Of a stretch of 7,721 nt of DNA, positions 1 through 7,400 are shown one piece after another. The notes beneath the pieces were generated by a model that ran no database searches, was not told where the DNA came from, and worked only from the letters and a program-made list of their open reading frames with translations. Source of the DNA: Candidatus Methanovirga basalitermitum. Its GTDB lineage: Archaea; Methanobacteriota; Methanobacteria; Methanobacteriales; Methanobacteriaceae. The stretch is from positions 1 to 7,721 of the forward strand of contig JAISZW010000016.1 in assembly GCA_031284445.1 (NCBI GenBank), in the 5' to 3' direction. Position 1 is the stretch's first letter. Every line of letters starts with the position of its first letter. The translations under genes and the position numbers were made by a program.

Positions 1-60
1 TTTCGATTTTAAAGACCCTAAATTACTAAATATCATTATTTAATTTGTACTTTTAGTTGA

Positions 61-680
61 GTATCATGATTGATCCTTTTTATAGAGAAATACCCTCAAA
101 TAAGGCATCGATTTCTCATGATGATCAGACACCTTGTTATTATCATATCGTGACTCATCAAGAAAGCCTATTACACCTTTTTCAGGATTTTCAGACTTTA
201 ATTTTTTTTTTTAAACATTCCTCAGCATTTCCTGGTCTTTTAGAATATTTTTGATAAGGTTTGTCAAAAATTGTACCCTAACTCATCTGTATATGTTTTT
301 AATGCTATTCAAGGTATATTCAACATTGTATCTATCTTTAACGATCTGACGAACTCTTTGACGAGTTAAATTCTCTTCATTTTCAATTATTCTACTTAAT
401 TCCTCTTTTTTTATTAGTCAATTTAGAATGTCCTTCCTGAATTATGATATTTTGGATATAAGCCTTCTAAAACCTTTTTCGTTGTAGTCATCTAACCATC
501 TATGTCCCGTAGGTTCTGTGATACCTAAAATATCGCATGCTTCAGAGACTTTTTTTGCCTGTACGGATGAATGTTAATCTTTTATACATTTCTAAAATCG
601 TTTTTTAGATTTTTAATAAGTTTATCCAGCTTTTTATCAGACAAATGATTTTCAACTTTTTTTTGAACCATATTAACCAT
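61..680 (-). pseudogene. IS630-type transposase relic A (N-terminal half, frameshifted)
   Basis: This is a decayed transposase read on the minus strand from a likely ATG at 680. Conserved pieces lie in the right order but in different frames. A helix-turn-helix segment reads VSEACDILGITEPTGHRWL (about 490-550). A winged-helix segment contains ENLTRQRVRQIVKDRYNVEY (within about 290-420, 43 codons without a stop). Then comes KPYQKYSKRPGNAEECLKKK (about 200-260), and PEKGVIGFLDES (about 150-186), whose Asp at 157-159 fits the first catalytic residue of the DDE triad. Several frameshifts and stops separate these pieces, for example in a poly-A run before VSEA. The later DDE residues are not seen before the window edge, so the C-terminal half is lost or lies outside. 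The order HTH, winged helix, GFLDE is that of IS630/Tc1-mariner-like transposases. It is not functional. The family is fairly sure; the exact ends are approximate. Confidence 0.8.
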
Positions 681-745
681 AGTGAACAACTCCATTGATT
701 AATATAATATATAAAAATCATTGCTTATAAACTTTTTTTATTCCA

Positions 746-1975
746 CTATAAAAACTCTTCACTCGCAATGAATTCAGTAGATAATTCTCTTTTAACAGTT
801 CTCCACACCTGTTCATTTGGATTGAGCTTAGGTGAATAAGGCGGTAAATAAATTAAATTCATTATTAAGATATCCACATGCTTCTTTAATTAATAATAGC
901 ATTTATGAGCTTTATAATTTATCTAATAACAATAATCATTCGTTTTTCATCCTTGAAAAATGATTCAACTGATTTTAACAAGTTTAAGTAAATGATCTTT
1001 TTCATTTGCAGGTTTCTCAACATTCGCTTCTATTTTGCTTTTTAGTCATTTTTCACTTTTTCAAATCTTTTAATAGTTTCCTTTTTAGTTTTTTTAGGGA
1101 TCATAATTCATTATCAATGGTTTTTATTATTTTTTCATGCTTTGATGATTCGTCTTTTAGGACTTCAATGAATTTTTTAATAGTCCATTGTATTCTAATT
1201 TTATATATATGAAATTTTGCTTATATTGTGAATTATAATGCACGGGATTCTAATGAAAAATTTCATTATTTCTTTTACTCCTTGAATTATGGTGGGAATC
1301 TTTATGAAAGATTTTCCATTTTATTGCTTGTAATCCTACACCAGTTCTTGAGAATTTATCTGGATTTTAAAACCATGATATTCTTTTTCGACTTCTTAGA
1401 AATAGTTGTCGGTGAATTAGAGAGATTTTGGGTTGCTACTTCGTCCATTTAGAAAAAATTAGACACTATATGCAAGTTATATTTTTCTAGTTTTTTTTTT
1501 AATATCACTTTTGAGCATTCTTTGGCATTTTAGAAGGTTCAACATATGCTTTATTGTATGTGTATCCTAATTTATGAACAATTAGAGTGACTTGTTTTGA
1601 AGAATATTCAACCTTAAAATTATCTTTAATAAAAACACGAACTTTTCTTGTGCTTAAGTAATGATTTATGACTCATCCATTCATCTAGCTCATTTAAACT
1701 CTTTCGGTTAATTTGGCTTTTCTACCACTATTTTTATATTGATTGTAATCCTTCGTATCTACCGTCATTCCACTCATCAAATTACCATCTATGTCCAGTA
1801 GATAAACTAACTTCCATAAGTTCATTTGCTTCCTCAACAGTCTTATTATTGTAACAAATGTCTGATGAATATTAGTTTTTTAACGACACTTGGATTGTTT
1901 TATGGCTGTTGATCCATTTAGTTAATTGTCTTTTTAACATGCCTTTTAACTTTTTTCTGATATTTTATTTACCAT
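746..1975 (-). pseudogene. IS630-type transposase relic B (near full length, many stops and frameshifts)
   Basis: This is a second decayed transposase on the minus strand, with a possible ATG at 1975 and a terminal TAG at 746-748. Recognisable segments in order are: TVEEANELMEVSLSTGHRW, a helix-turn-helix (about 1785-1848); a 51-codon open stretch with STRKVRVFIKDNFKVEY and VHKLGYTYNKAYVEP (about 1509-1660); MDEVATQNLSNSP with the first catalytic Asp (about 1400-1452); a charged helical segment (about 1105-1200); LLDNYKAHKC with the second catalytic Asp, restored by removing one inserted base (about 895-930); and YLPPYSPKLNPNEQVW with the final Glu, followed by RTVKRELSTEFIASEEFL (about 746-860). 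The complete DDE layout identifies the IS630 family. Stops and frameshifts throughout make it non-functional. Its N-terminal part differs clearly from relic A, so the two are separate insertions of related subfamilies rather than a recent duplication. Short open frames inside it are chance. Confidence 0.85.
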
Positions 1976-2038
1976 AGTTCATAATTGTATTTTATTGTTT
2001 TTATATTTTGTGTATTAAACTATACAACGATAAACATA

Positions 2039-3235
2039 TTATTTTTTTTCTATAATGGCTTTGAGTTGATTGAAATCTGGTTCAACTTTGATTGGTTCAG
2101 TTGAAGCTCTAATGGCTACATCAGGATCTTTAAGAAGATGACCAGTAACAACAGCAACAATTTTCTCACCTTTATCAACTACACCTTTATCAATTAATTT
2201 TTTAAGACCAGCAATTGATGATGCTGAAGCAGGTTCAACACCTATTCCTTCAATTCTTGCAAGTAATTTTTGAGCATTTAATATTTCTTCATCTGTTACT
2301 GAATCGACATATCCATTTGAATCATATATTGCTCGAAGGGCTTTAGTGTAACTAACAGGGTTACCTATTCTAATAGCTGTTGCCACAGTTTCAGGATCCT
2401 TAACAGGATTTATATTGAAAGATCTGTTTTTAAATGCTTCAACAATAGGAGCAGCTCCCTCTGCCTGAATACCTGTCATGATTGGTCTTTCAGTAATATA
2501 ACCAGCATTATAAAATTCTGTTATACCTTTCCAAATAGCTGATATATTTCCAGCATTTCCAATTGGGAGTATAATTCTATCTGGAGATTCCCAACCTAAT
2601 TCATCTACAATTTCAAAACCTATGGACTTTTGACCTTCCAATCTAAATGGATTAATAGAATTAAGGAGATAAATATATTTTTCATTGGCTAGTCTTGTAG
2701 CTGATTCGAGTGCTTGATCGAAGTTTCCACTTATGGATAAAACTTCACTACCATAAAACATTGCCTGTGCTAATTTTCCAAGAGCAACTTTACCTGCTGG
2801 TAAAAGAACTATTGACCTTAAACCTCCACGAGCAGCATATGCAGCAAGAGATGCAGAGGTATTTCCTGTTGATGCACAACCAACTGTATCAACACCTAAT
2901 TCAATAGCTTTAGTAACTCCAACACTCATTCCTCTATCTTTAAAGCTACCTGTTGGATTTGAACCTTCTACTTTAACATAGAGTTCAATACCCAATTTTT
3001 TCCCAATTTTCTCACATCTACAAAATGGTGTTCCTCCCTCATCTAGTGAAATAACATTTGAGTAATTAACTGGCATGAACTCCTTATATTTCCAAAGTCC
3101 TAATTTTCTTCCATTAAAAACATCTTTAGAAATGCTATTTTCAACTTCAACTTCTAAAACAGAACCACATTTCTCACAGATGTATACTATTTCATCATCA
3201 TCATAGGTTTGTTCACATGATACACACTTAATCAT
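2039..3235 (-). CDS. thrC: Threonine synthase (PLP-dependent)
   Basis: Converts O-phospho-L-homoserine and water to L-threonine and phosphate, the last step of threonine biosynthesis, in the cytoplasm. From the ATG at 3235 the protein has 398 residues, close to the usual archaeal length. The N-terminus has a zinc-ribbon pattern, Cys4-x2-Cys7 and Cys20-x2-Cys23. The PLP-binding lysine is Lys99 in NPTGSFKDRGM. Further fold-type II motifs are STGNTSASLAAYAARGG (about 122-138), LLPAGKVALGKLAQ (about 144-157) and the phosphate-binding loop GNAGN (226-230). A GTG at 3244 in the same frame would add three residues. The ATG is preferred because GTGAT at 3240-3244 is then the Shine-Dalgarno and the protein starts directly at the zinc ribbon (MIKCVSC). 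It is monocistronic here, divergent from the frh operon, and its 3' end faces relic B. No terminator hairpin was seen after the stop. The frame is intact. Confidence 0.96.
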   Translation of the reverse strand: MIKCVSCEQTYDDDEIVYICEKCGSVLEVEVENSISKDVFNGRKLGLWKYKEFMPVNYSNVISLDEGGTPFCRCEKIGKKLGIELYVKVEGSNPTGSFKDRGMSVGVTKAIELGVDTVGCASTGNTSASLAAYAARGGLRSIVLLPAGKVALGKLAQAMFYGSEVLSISGNFDQALESATRLANEKYIYLLNSINPFRLEGQKSIGFEIVDELGWESPDRIILPIGNAGNISAIWKGITEFYNAGYITERPIMTGIQAEGAAPIVEAFKNRSFNINPVKDPETVATAIRIGNPVSYTKALRAIYDSNGYVDSVTDEEILNAQKLLARIEGIGVEPASASSIAGLKKLIDKGVVDKGEKIVAVVTGHLLKDPDVAIRASTEPIKVEPDFNQLKAIIEKK

Positions 3236-3239
3236 TAAA

Positions 3240-3245
3240 ATCACT
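3240..3245 (-). promoter_or_regulatory. thrC ribosome binding site, decides the start
   Basis: On the minus strand AGTGAT lies four bases before the ATG at 3235. It matches the GTGAT end of the archaeal Shine-Dalgarno AGGAGGTGAT. The in-frame GTG at 3244-3242 is part of this site, which argues against it being the start codon. Confidence 0.5.
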
Positions 3246-3268
3246 AATATATAATTGATTTAATTTCT

Positions 3269-3298
3269 AATATATAACTAGTTCTATATTTTATACTA
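3269..3298 (-). promoter_or_regulatory. Candidate thrC TATA-box region
   Basis: Two TATA-like boxes are read on the minus strand: TTATATATT (3277-3269) and TATAAAATA (3295-3287). With archaeal transcription starting about 25 bases downstream of the box, they would give leaders of roughly 13 or 30 bases before the ATG at 3235. The surrounding DNA is very AT-rich, so chance matches are likely and neither box can be chosen from sequence alone. Confidence 0.35.
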
Positions 3299-3414
3299 TT
3301 TCTATATTTATTAATTTAATGTTTATTAATAAAACATGAGTTAGTGAATTCGTTGCACAATTATTTTAATCAAAGATTTAATTCTTATTTTAAGTCAATT
3401 ATTTTAATGAATAA

Positions 3415-3582
3415 AAGATTATAAAAAATTTAATTGGAGTTCCTCGTGAAAAAGTATATGCTGATGAAAAAGTTAAAAAAGGAAAATTATTACAAGATGT
3501 TTGGACTTTTAAAGATCCTAAAAAGCCAAAATATGTTGTAACATGCCAAAGCCGTTCAATCGAGTTTATAATAGGTCATAAT
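3415..3582 (+). pseudogene. Possible DNA methyltransferase remnant (type III Mod-like, PF01555-type)
   Basis: A 56-codon open stretch lies between stops at 3412 and 3583 with no start codon. Its first 42 or so codons look protein-like and Lys/Glu-rich. The segment KGKLLQDVWTFKDPKKPKY (about 3478-3534) resembles the region before the final YPTxK motif in type III and other N6-adenine/N4-cytosine methyltransferases, where QDVW-FKDP-P-YPT-K is common. In place of YPTxK the frame reads YVVTCQ, so the motif is already damaged. The catalytic DPPY motif, the SAM-binding FxGxG motif and both ends of the gene are absent. From about 3543 the opposite strand encodes a better-supported transposase tail, so the genuine remnant probably stops near 3540. 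The family assignment rests on motif memory alone; the stretch could be chance or another protein. Confidence 0.38.
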
Positions 3583-3721
3583 TAGGCAAATATATGGGAT
3601 TTATTTTCAATTGTTGTGCTATTAGTTTTGTTAAAACTGCATGATGAATTGTCGTATTATCTAAGAGCAATATAATCTTTTTTTCACAAGCAAATTTTTT
3701 AAACCAATATTTGTATCTAAC
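3543..3721 (-). pseudogene. IS630-type transposase relic C (C-terminal fragment)
   Basis: The minus strand from about 3721 reads RYKYWFKKFACEKKII, then LLLDNTTIHHAVLTKLIAQQ and LKINPIYLPNY without a stop (down to about 3578). After a shift of one base it continues as PIINSIERLWH (to 3543). These match the end of an IS630-type DDE domain: LLDN holds the second catalytic Asp, and the IYLPxY-P-xNxIERLW segment holds the catalytic Glu. The sequence differs from relic B (ERLWH against EQVWR), so it is a third, separate element. The 40 or so residues normally found after ERLW are not recognisable, and upstream of 3721 the reading decays into stops, so both ends are truncated. It is not functional. 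Confidence 0.7.
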
Positions 3722-3960
3722 TTATTTTTTTTTTAGTTGATTTATAATATTTTTTTGATTTTTTATTCTTTGCTTATTAAAAATTCAAATTAAGTAATAA
3801 TCAATGTTTTATAATAATAATCTATTTAGATTAAGTATTAAATAAGGGAGTCTAATATATAAATCTTTCTTTTTATTTCTTGGAGTAAAGTTTATTTATA
3901 TATAAAAATTAAAACAATAATTATATTGGGTTATGATAAATCATTGCCTGATAATAAAAT
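3722..3960 (+). promoter_or_regulatory. AT-rich leader and promoter region of the frh operon
   Basis: No gene is visible here. The best TATA box is TTTATATATAAA at 3895-3906, preceded by GTAAAG at 3885-3890, which could serve as the BRE element bound by TFB. Transcription would start about 25 bases downstream, near 3925, giving a leader of roughly 45-50 bases before the TTG start of frhA. A second TATA-like stretch, TAATATATAAAT, lies at about 3853-3864. The region also holds long T runs (for example about 3723-3735). No operator-like palindrome was recognised. Confidence 0.45.
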
Positions 3961-3967
3961 GAGGTGA
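3961..3967 (+). promoter_or_regulatory. frhA ribosome binding site, decides the start
   Basis: GAGGTGA matches seven bases of the archaeal Shine-Dalgarno AGGAGGTGAT and lies five bases before the TTG at 3973. An upstream in-frame GTG at 3964 sits inside this site and is therefore unlikely to be the start codon. Confidence 0.75.
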
Positions 3968-3972
3968 CACAT

Positions 3973-5190
3973 TTGAGCGAAAAAATAGTTATATCTCCTA
4001 CATCAAGGCAAGAAGGGCATGCTGAGCTTGTCATGGAAGTCGATGATGAAGGAATAGTTACCAAAGGAAGATACTTCAGTATCACTCCTGTAAGAGGTTT
4101 AGAAAAAATGGTTACAGGGAAAGCTCCTGAGACAGCTCCTGTTTTCTGTCAAAGAATTTGTGGTGTTTGTCCAGTTCCACACACATTAGCTTCAGTTGAA
4201 GCAGTAGATGATTCTTTAGATCTTGAACTTCCTAAAGCTGGAAAATTATTAAGGGAACTTACTTTATCTGCAAGTAATCTTAATAGTCATGCTATACATC
4301 ATTTTTTAATAGCTACAGATATTGTACCTGATGAATTATTTGCTACTGCTGTTAATAGTGTTGGTGAAATAAGAAAAACTGCACAATATGTTGTGGATAT
4401 GGTAGCTGGTGAAGGTATTCATCCATCGGATGTAAGAGTTGGAGGAATGGCAAGAAATATTTCTGAACTTGCAAGGAGAAAATTGTACACAAGATTGAAA
4501 GCTTTAGTTCCTAAAGTCAATGCGCATGTTGATTTAATCTTGGATTTAGTCGAGAAAAAAGGCTTTCCTAAGGGTTTAGGTATTGTTAATCAACCATTAT
4601 TTGCAAGTGCAAATATCTATGGTGATAGAGATTTCTTTGACTTAGATAGGTTTACTGAAATAATGCCTGAGAGTTGGTATGATGATCCTGAAATTGGTAA
4701 ACGTGCTTGTACAACAATTCCATTATTTGATGGAATTAATGTTGAAGCAGGACCAAGAGCAAGAGCTGCTAAATTCAGAGGATTTACAGAAAAGGGTGTC
4801 ATTGCCCAACATGTATCAAGAGCTTTAGAAATGAAAACATACTTATCAAGAGCTATTGAAATTTTAGATGAGTTAGATACTTCTGCTCCTACTTTAGCTG
4901 ATGTGGATTTAAGAGGTACAAATAAATTAGGTATTGGTGCTGTTGAAGCTCCAAGAGGACTTGATGTACATTTAGCACAAGTTGTTGATGGTAAAATAGG
5001 GTTTTATAGTGCTTTAGTACCTACTACTTGGAACATTCCAACTATGGGTCCAGCAACTGAAGGTTTCCATTATGAATGGGGAGCTCATGTCATACGAGCT
5101 TATGATCCTTGTTTATCCTGTGCTACTCATGTAATGGTAGTTGATGATGAGGACAAAAGTGTTGTTAAAGATGAAATGGTAAGAATATAA
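3973..5190 (+). CDS. frhA: Coenzyme F420-reducing [NiFe] hydrogenase, subunit alpha (large subunit)
   Basis: Large subunit of the group 3a hydrogenase that oxidises H2 and reduces coenzyme F420. It holds the Ni-Fe active site in the cytoplasmic FrhABG complex. From the TTG at 3973 the protein has 405 residues and begins MSEKIVISPTSRQEGHAEL, the family N-terminus. The first nickel-ligand motif RxCGxCxxxH is RICGVCPVPH (Cys63, Cys66, His70). The second, DPCxxCxxH, is at 378-386 (Cys380, Cys383, His386). The 19 residues after His386 form the peptide expected to be removed by FrhD on maturation. All four Ni/Fe ligands are cysteine, with no selenocysteine. The length is normal and the frame intact. 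It is first in the operon, 19 bases before frhD. TTG is chosen because GAGGTGA at 3961-3967 is then well placed; GTG at 3964 would add three residues. Confidence 0.98.
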   Translation: MSEKIVISPTSRQEGHAELVMEVDDEGIVTKGRYFSITPVRGLEKMVTGKAPETAPVFCQRICGVCPVPHTLASVEAVDDSLDLELPKAGKLLRELTLSASNLNSHAIHHFLIATDIVPDELFATAVNSVGEIRKTAQYVVDMVAGEGIHPSDVRVGGMARNISELARRKLYTRLKALVPKVNAHVDLILDLVEKKGFPKGLGIVNQPLFASANIYGDRDFFDLDRFTEIMPESWYDDPEIGKRACTTIPLFDGINVEAGPRARAAKFRGFTEKGVIAQHVSRALEMKTYLSRAIEILDELDTSAPTLADVDLRGTNKLGIGAVEAPRGLDVHLAQVVDGKIGFYSALVPTTWNIPTMGPATEGFHYEWGAHVIRAYDPCLSCATHVMVVDDEDKSVVKDEMVRI

Positions 5191-5209
5191 ATTAATATAA
5201 GGGAGTAAA

Positions 5210-5680
5210 ATGCCATACAATGTAGAGACATTGGTTGTAGGATGTGGAAATGTCCTTTTTAAAGATGATGGTTTTGGTCCATTTGTAATTAGTGAGTTGG
5301 AAGAATATTTCGCTGATAAAGACATGCCAAAAGAAATTATGTTTGTAGATGCTGGTACTGGAGCAACACACTTTATTTTCACACTTCCAGATGAAAAATG
5401 GAAAAAATTGATTGTTGTTGATGTTGTTGAATTCGATGCAGAACCAGGTACAGTTAAAATATTTTCTCCTCATGATATGCCAAAAGGAACATATCAGAAT
5501 GCACACACATGGCCTGTAGAAGAACCATTGCATGAATTAGCCAAGGATATAGAAGTTGTTATCGTTGGTTGTAAACCAAAAAAAATCTCTGCACCAGATG
5601 TTGAAATGGGTTTAACAGAACCTGTTGAAAAGGCAATTCCCAAAGCCATTGATATGATTTTAAAAGAAATAGGGGTTTAG
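5210..5680 (+). CDS. frhD: F420-reducing hydrogenase maturation endopeptidase
   Basis: Cytoplasmic peptidase of the HyaD/HybD/HycI family (MEROPS M52). It removes the C-terminal extension of FrhA once nickel is in place. The protein has 156 residues, the usual size. It opens with the family motif VVGCGNVLFKDDGFGP. By comparison with HybD the nickel-sensing residues should be Asp20 (HybD Glu16), Asp71 in LIVVDVVEFD (HybD Asp62) and His99 in NAHTWPV (HybD His93). These alignments were made by eye. The C-terminal VGCKP segment and the GLTEPVEKAIPKA stretch also fit the family. The ATG at 5210 has GGGAG at 5201-5205, four bases before it. Its stop is two bases before frhG, and the frhG ribosome binding site (AGGGGT, 5671-5676) lies inside its last codons, which suggests coupled translation. 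Confidence 0.96.
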   Translation: MPYNVETLVVGCGNVLFKDDGFGPFVISELEEYFADKDMPKEIMFVDAGTGATHFIFTLPDEKWKKLIVVDVVEFDAEPGTVKIFSPHDMPKGTYQNAHTWPVEEPLHELAKDIEVVIVGCKPKKISAPDVEMGLTEPVEKAIPKAIDMILKEIGV

Positions 5681-5682
5681 CA

Positions 5683-6543
5683 ATGTTTGAAAAATTAAAG
5701 AAGTTTTTAGGATTTGGAAGCAACTTAAAAGCAGAAAAAAACTCAAAAGTAAGAAATAACCTAAAGGTAGAAGCTAAACCAAGTGATGAGCCAAAAAAAG
5801 AGAAATCTAAACAGGAGGTTGAAAAAGTGGCTGAAAAACCAAGATTAGGGTACTTTCATTTAAGTGGATGTACTGGAGATATAATGTCATTAAGTGAAAA
5901 TTATGATATTCTCGCAGAAATACTTACAAATATGGTAGATGTAGTTTATGGTCAAACTTTAGTTGATGTTTGGTGGGATGATGAAAACCCAATGCCTGAA
6001 ATGGATTTAGCCCTTGTAGAAGGGTCAGTCTGTTTACAAGATGAACATAGCTTAAAAGAACTTTATGAATTAAGAAAAAAAGCAAAGTTGGTATGTGCTT
6101 TTGGATCTTGTGCTAAAAACGGTTGTTTTACAAGATTTTGTAGAGGTGGACAGCAAGCTCAGCCTAAGCATGAATCTTTTGTACCACTTTCTGATTTAAT
6201 AAAGGTTGATCTTACACTTCCAGGTTGTCCAGCTTCTCCAGAAATAATTGCAAAATCTGTAGTTGCTTTAATTGGTGGAGATATGGATTATTTACAACCA
6301 ATGATGGATTTAGCTACATGTTCATTAAATTGTGGTTGTGATTTGCAAACAGTTGTAGTTAACAAAGCATTATGTACTGGCTGTGGAACTTGTGCAATGG
6401 CATGTCCAACTAGAGCCCTTACAATGAATCAAGGTAGGCCTGAATGTAATAAAAACAGATGTATAAAATGTGGTAGTTGTTCTATTCACTGTCCACGTAC
6501 TTGGTTCCCTGAAAACCGTATAAAACAAGATTTAGGGCTATAG
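5683..6543 (+). CDS. frhG: F420-reducing hydrogenase, subunit gamma (small, iron-sulfur subunit)
   Basis: Electron-transfer subunit linking the Ni-Fe site of FrhA to FrhB. The protein has 286 residues. Residues 1-54 are a Lys/Glu-rich, low-complexity leader. The small-subunit domain follows: SGCTGD (Cys63, Asp66), EGSVC (Cys117), CAFGSC (Cys138, Cys143) and PGCP (Cys182), which should bind the proximal cluster. Asp66 stands where ordinary [NiFe] hydrogenases have Cys; an Asp ligand at the proximal cluster is known for Frh of Methanothermobacter. The C-terminal two-cluster ferredoxin domain has CTGCGTCAMAC (Cys231, 234, 237, 241) and CIKCGSCSIHC (Cys260, 263, 266, 270), so three [4Fe-4S] clusters are expected. 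No Tat signal is present, in line with a cytoplasmic enzyme. Its TAG at 6541-6543 overlaps the ribosome binding site of frhB. Confidence 0.97.
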   Translation: MFEKLKKFLGFGSNLKAEKNSKVRNNLKVEAKPSDEPKKEKSKQEVEKVAEKPRLGYFHLSGCTGDIMSLSENYDILAEILTNMVDVVYGQTLVDVWWDDENPMPEMDLALVEGSVCLQDEHSLKELYELRKKAKLVCAFGSCAKNGCFTRFCRGGQQAQPKHESFVPLSDLIKVDLTLPGCPASPEIIAKSVVALIGGDMDYLQPMMDLATCSLNCGCDLQTVVVNKALCTGCGTCAMACPTRALTMNQGRPECNKNRCIKCGSCSIHCPRTWFPENRIKQDLGL

Positions 6544-6554
6544 GAGGAATAAAT

Positions 6555-7400
6555 ATGGTATTAGGTACTTATAAAGACACAATATGTGCAAGAGCTACTG
6601 ATAAAGCAATTCAAAAAGTATCTCAAGATGGTGGAATAGTAACAGCATTATTATCCTATGCATTAGATGAAAAAATCATAGAAGGTGCTGTTGTTGCAGG
6701 ACCTACAGAAGACATGTTCAAACCAAAACCACTCGTTGCTTTAACAGCTGATGAAATTATTTCTGCTGCAGGAACCAAATATACATTTTCACCAAATGTA
6801 TGGGCATTAAAAGTTGCAGTAAGACAATATGGTCTTGAAAAAGTAGGAACTGTTGCAATTCCATGCCAATTAATGGGAATAAGAAAAATGCAATCATATC
6901 CGTTCGCAACAAGATTTTTAGCAGATAAGATTAAATTGGTTGTAGGTATTTTCTGTATGGAAAACTTCCCATATGCATCACTTGAAACTTTTATTAATGA
7001 AAAGATGCACTCTTCCATGGACATGACCATGAAAATGGATATTGGGAAAGGAAAATTTTGGGCTTATAATGATGAAGAAGAACTTTCAATCCCATTAAAA
7101 GAAACTCATGGATATGAACAAGCAGGTTGTAATATATGTAAAGATTATACTGCTGAGTTATCCGATGTTTCAACAGGATCTGTTGGTGCTCCTAGTGGAT
7201 GGTCTGTAATCCTATCAAGAACTGAGACTGGAGATTCAATATTCAAAAAAGCAGTTGAAGCAGGTGTTATTGAAACCAAACCAATAGATAGTGTAAAACC
7301 AGGCTTAGGTTTATTAGAAAAAATTGCCAACGGTAAAAAAACAAATGCTACAGATGAAATTAAAAAGAGAGTTGAAATGGGATTACCTGTTCCATTTTAA
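6555..7400 (+). CDS. frhB: Coenzyme F420 hydrogenase, subunit beta (FAD and F420-binding)
   Basis: Takes electrons from FrhG through one [4Fe-4S] cluster to FAD and transfers hydride to coenzyme F420. The protein has 281 residues, the usual length. Candidate cluster ligands are Cys104 (AIPCQL), Cys134 (GIFCMENF), Cys192 and Cys195 (GCNIC). SQDGGIVTALLSYAL (about 23-37) and TGSVGAPSGW (about 207-216) are conserved family motifs that, from the known structures, belong to the flavin and F420 region; residue roles are inferred. The same FrhB fold occurs in FdhB and FpoF, but the position directly after frhG and the overall match make FrhB the clear choice. AGGAGG at 6542-6547 lies seven bases before the ATG and overlaps the frhG stop. 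It is the last gene of the operon. Its final 30 or so bases are repeated just downstream. Confidence 0.97.
   Translation: MVLGTYKDTICARATDKAIQKVSQDGGIVTALLSYALDEKIIEGAVVAGPTEDMFKPKPLVALTADEIISAAGTKYTFSPNVWALKVAVRQYGLEKVGTVAIPCQLMGIRKMQSYPFATRFLADKIKLVVGIFCMENFPYASLETFINEKMHSSMDMTMKMDIGKGKFWAYNDEEELSIPLKETHGYEQAGCNICKDYTAELSDVSTGSVGAPSGWSVILSRTETGDSIFKKAVEAGVIETKPIDSVKPGLGLLEKIANGKKTNATDEIKKRVEMGLPVPF

Noticed and set aside
57..254. Plus-strand open frame of 65 codons
   Set aside because: It lies antisense to transposase relic A, is Phe-rich from poly-T runs, lacks a good ribosome binding site and resembles no protein family.
1006..1452. Two plus-strand open frames of 68 and 74 codons
   Set aside because: Both are antisense to recognisable pieces of transposase relic B (the first DDE segment and the charged helical segment) and their Phe/Ser/Ile composition reflects reversed AT-rich coding sequence.
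2710..2907. Plus-strand open frame inside thrC
   Set aside because: It is antisense to the strongly supported thrC frame across the PLP-binding region.
3358..3408. 13-bp direct repeat CAATTATTTTAAT at 3358-3370 and 3396-3408
   Set aside because: Only two short copies in very AT-rich DNA with no repeat array or spacer pattern; chance cannot be excluded.
3438..3570. Minus-strand continuation of transposase relic C through 3438
   Set aside because: The minus frame stays open beyond ERLWH, but its Phe/Ser/Thr-rich translation does not resemble the expected transposase C-terminus, whereas the plus strand reads like a methyltransferase fragment.
4617..4802. Minus-strand open frame inside frhA
   Set aside because: Shadow of frhA.
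5113..5533. Two overlapping minus-strand open frames across the frhA-frhD junction
   Set aside because: They are antisense to conserved frhA and frhD coding sequence, and their translations look like shadow composition.
6656..7330. Minus-strand open frames inside frhB
   Set aside because: They are antisense to conserved frhB motifs, with no ribosome binding sites or family similarity.
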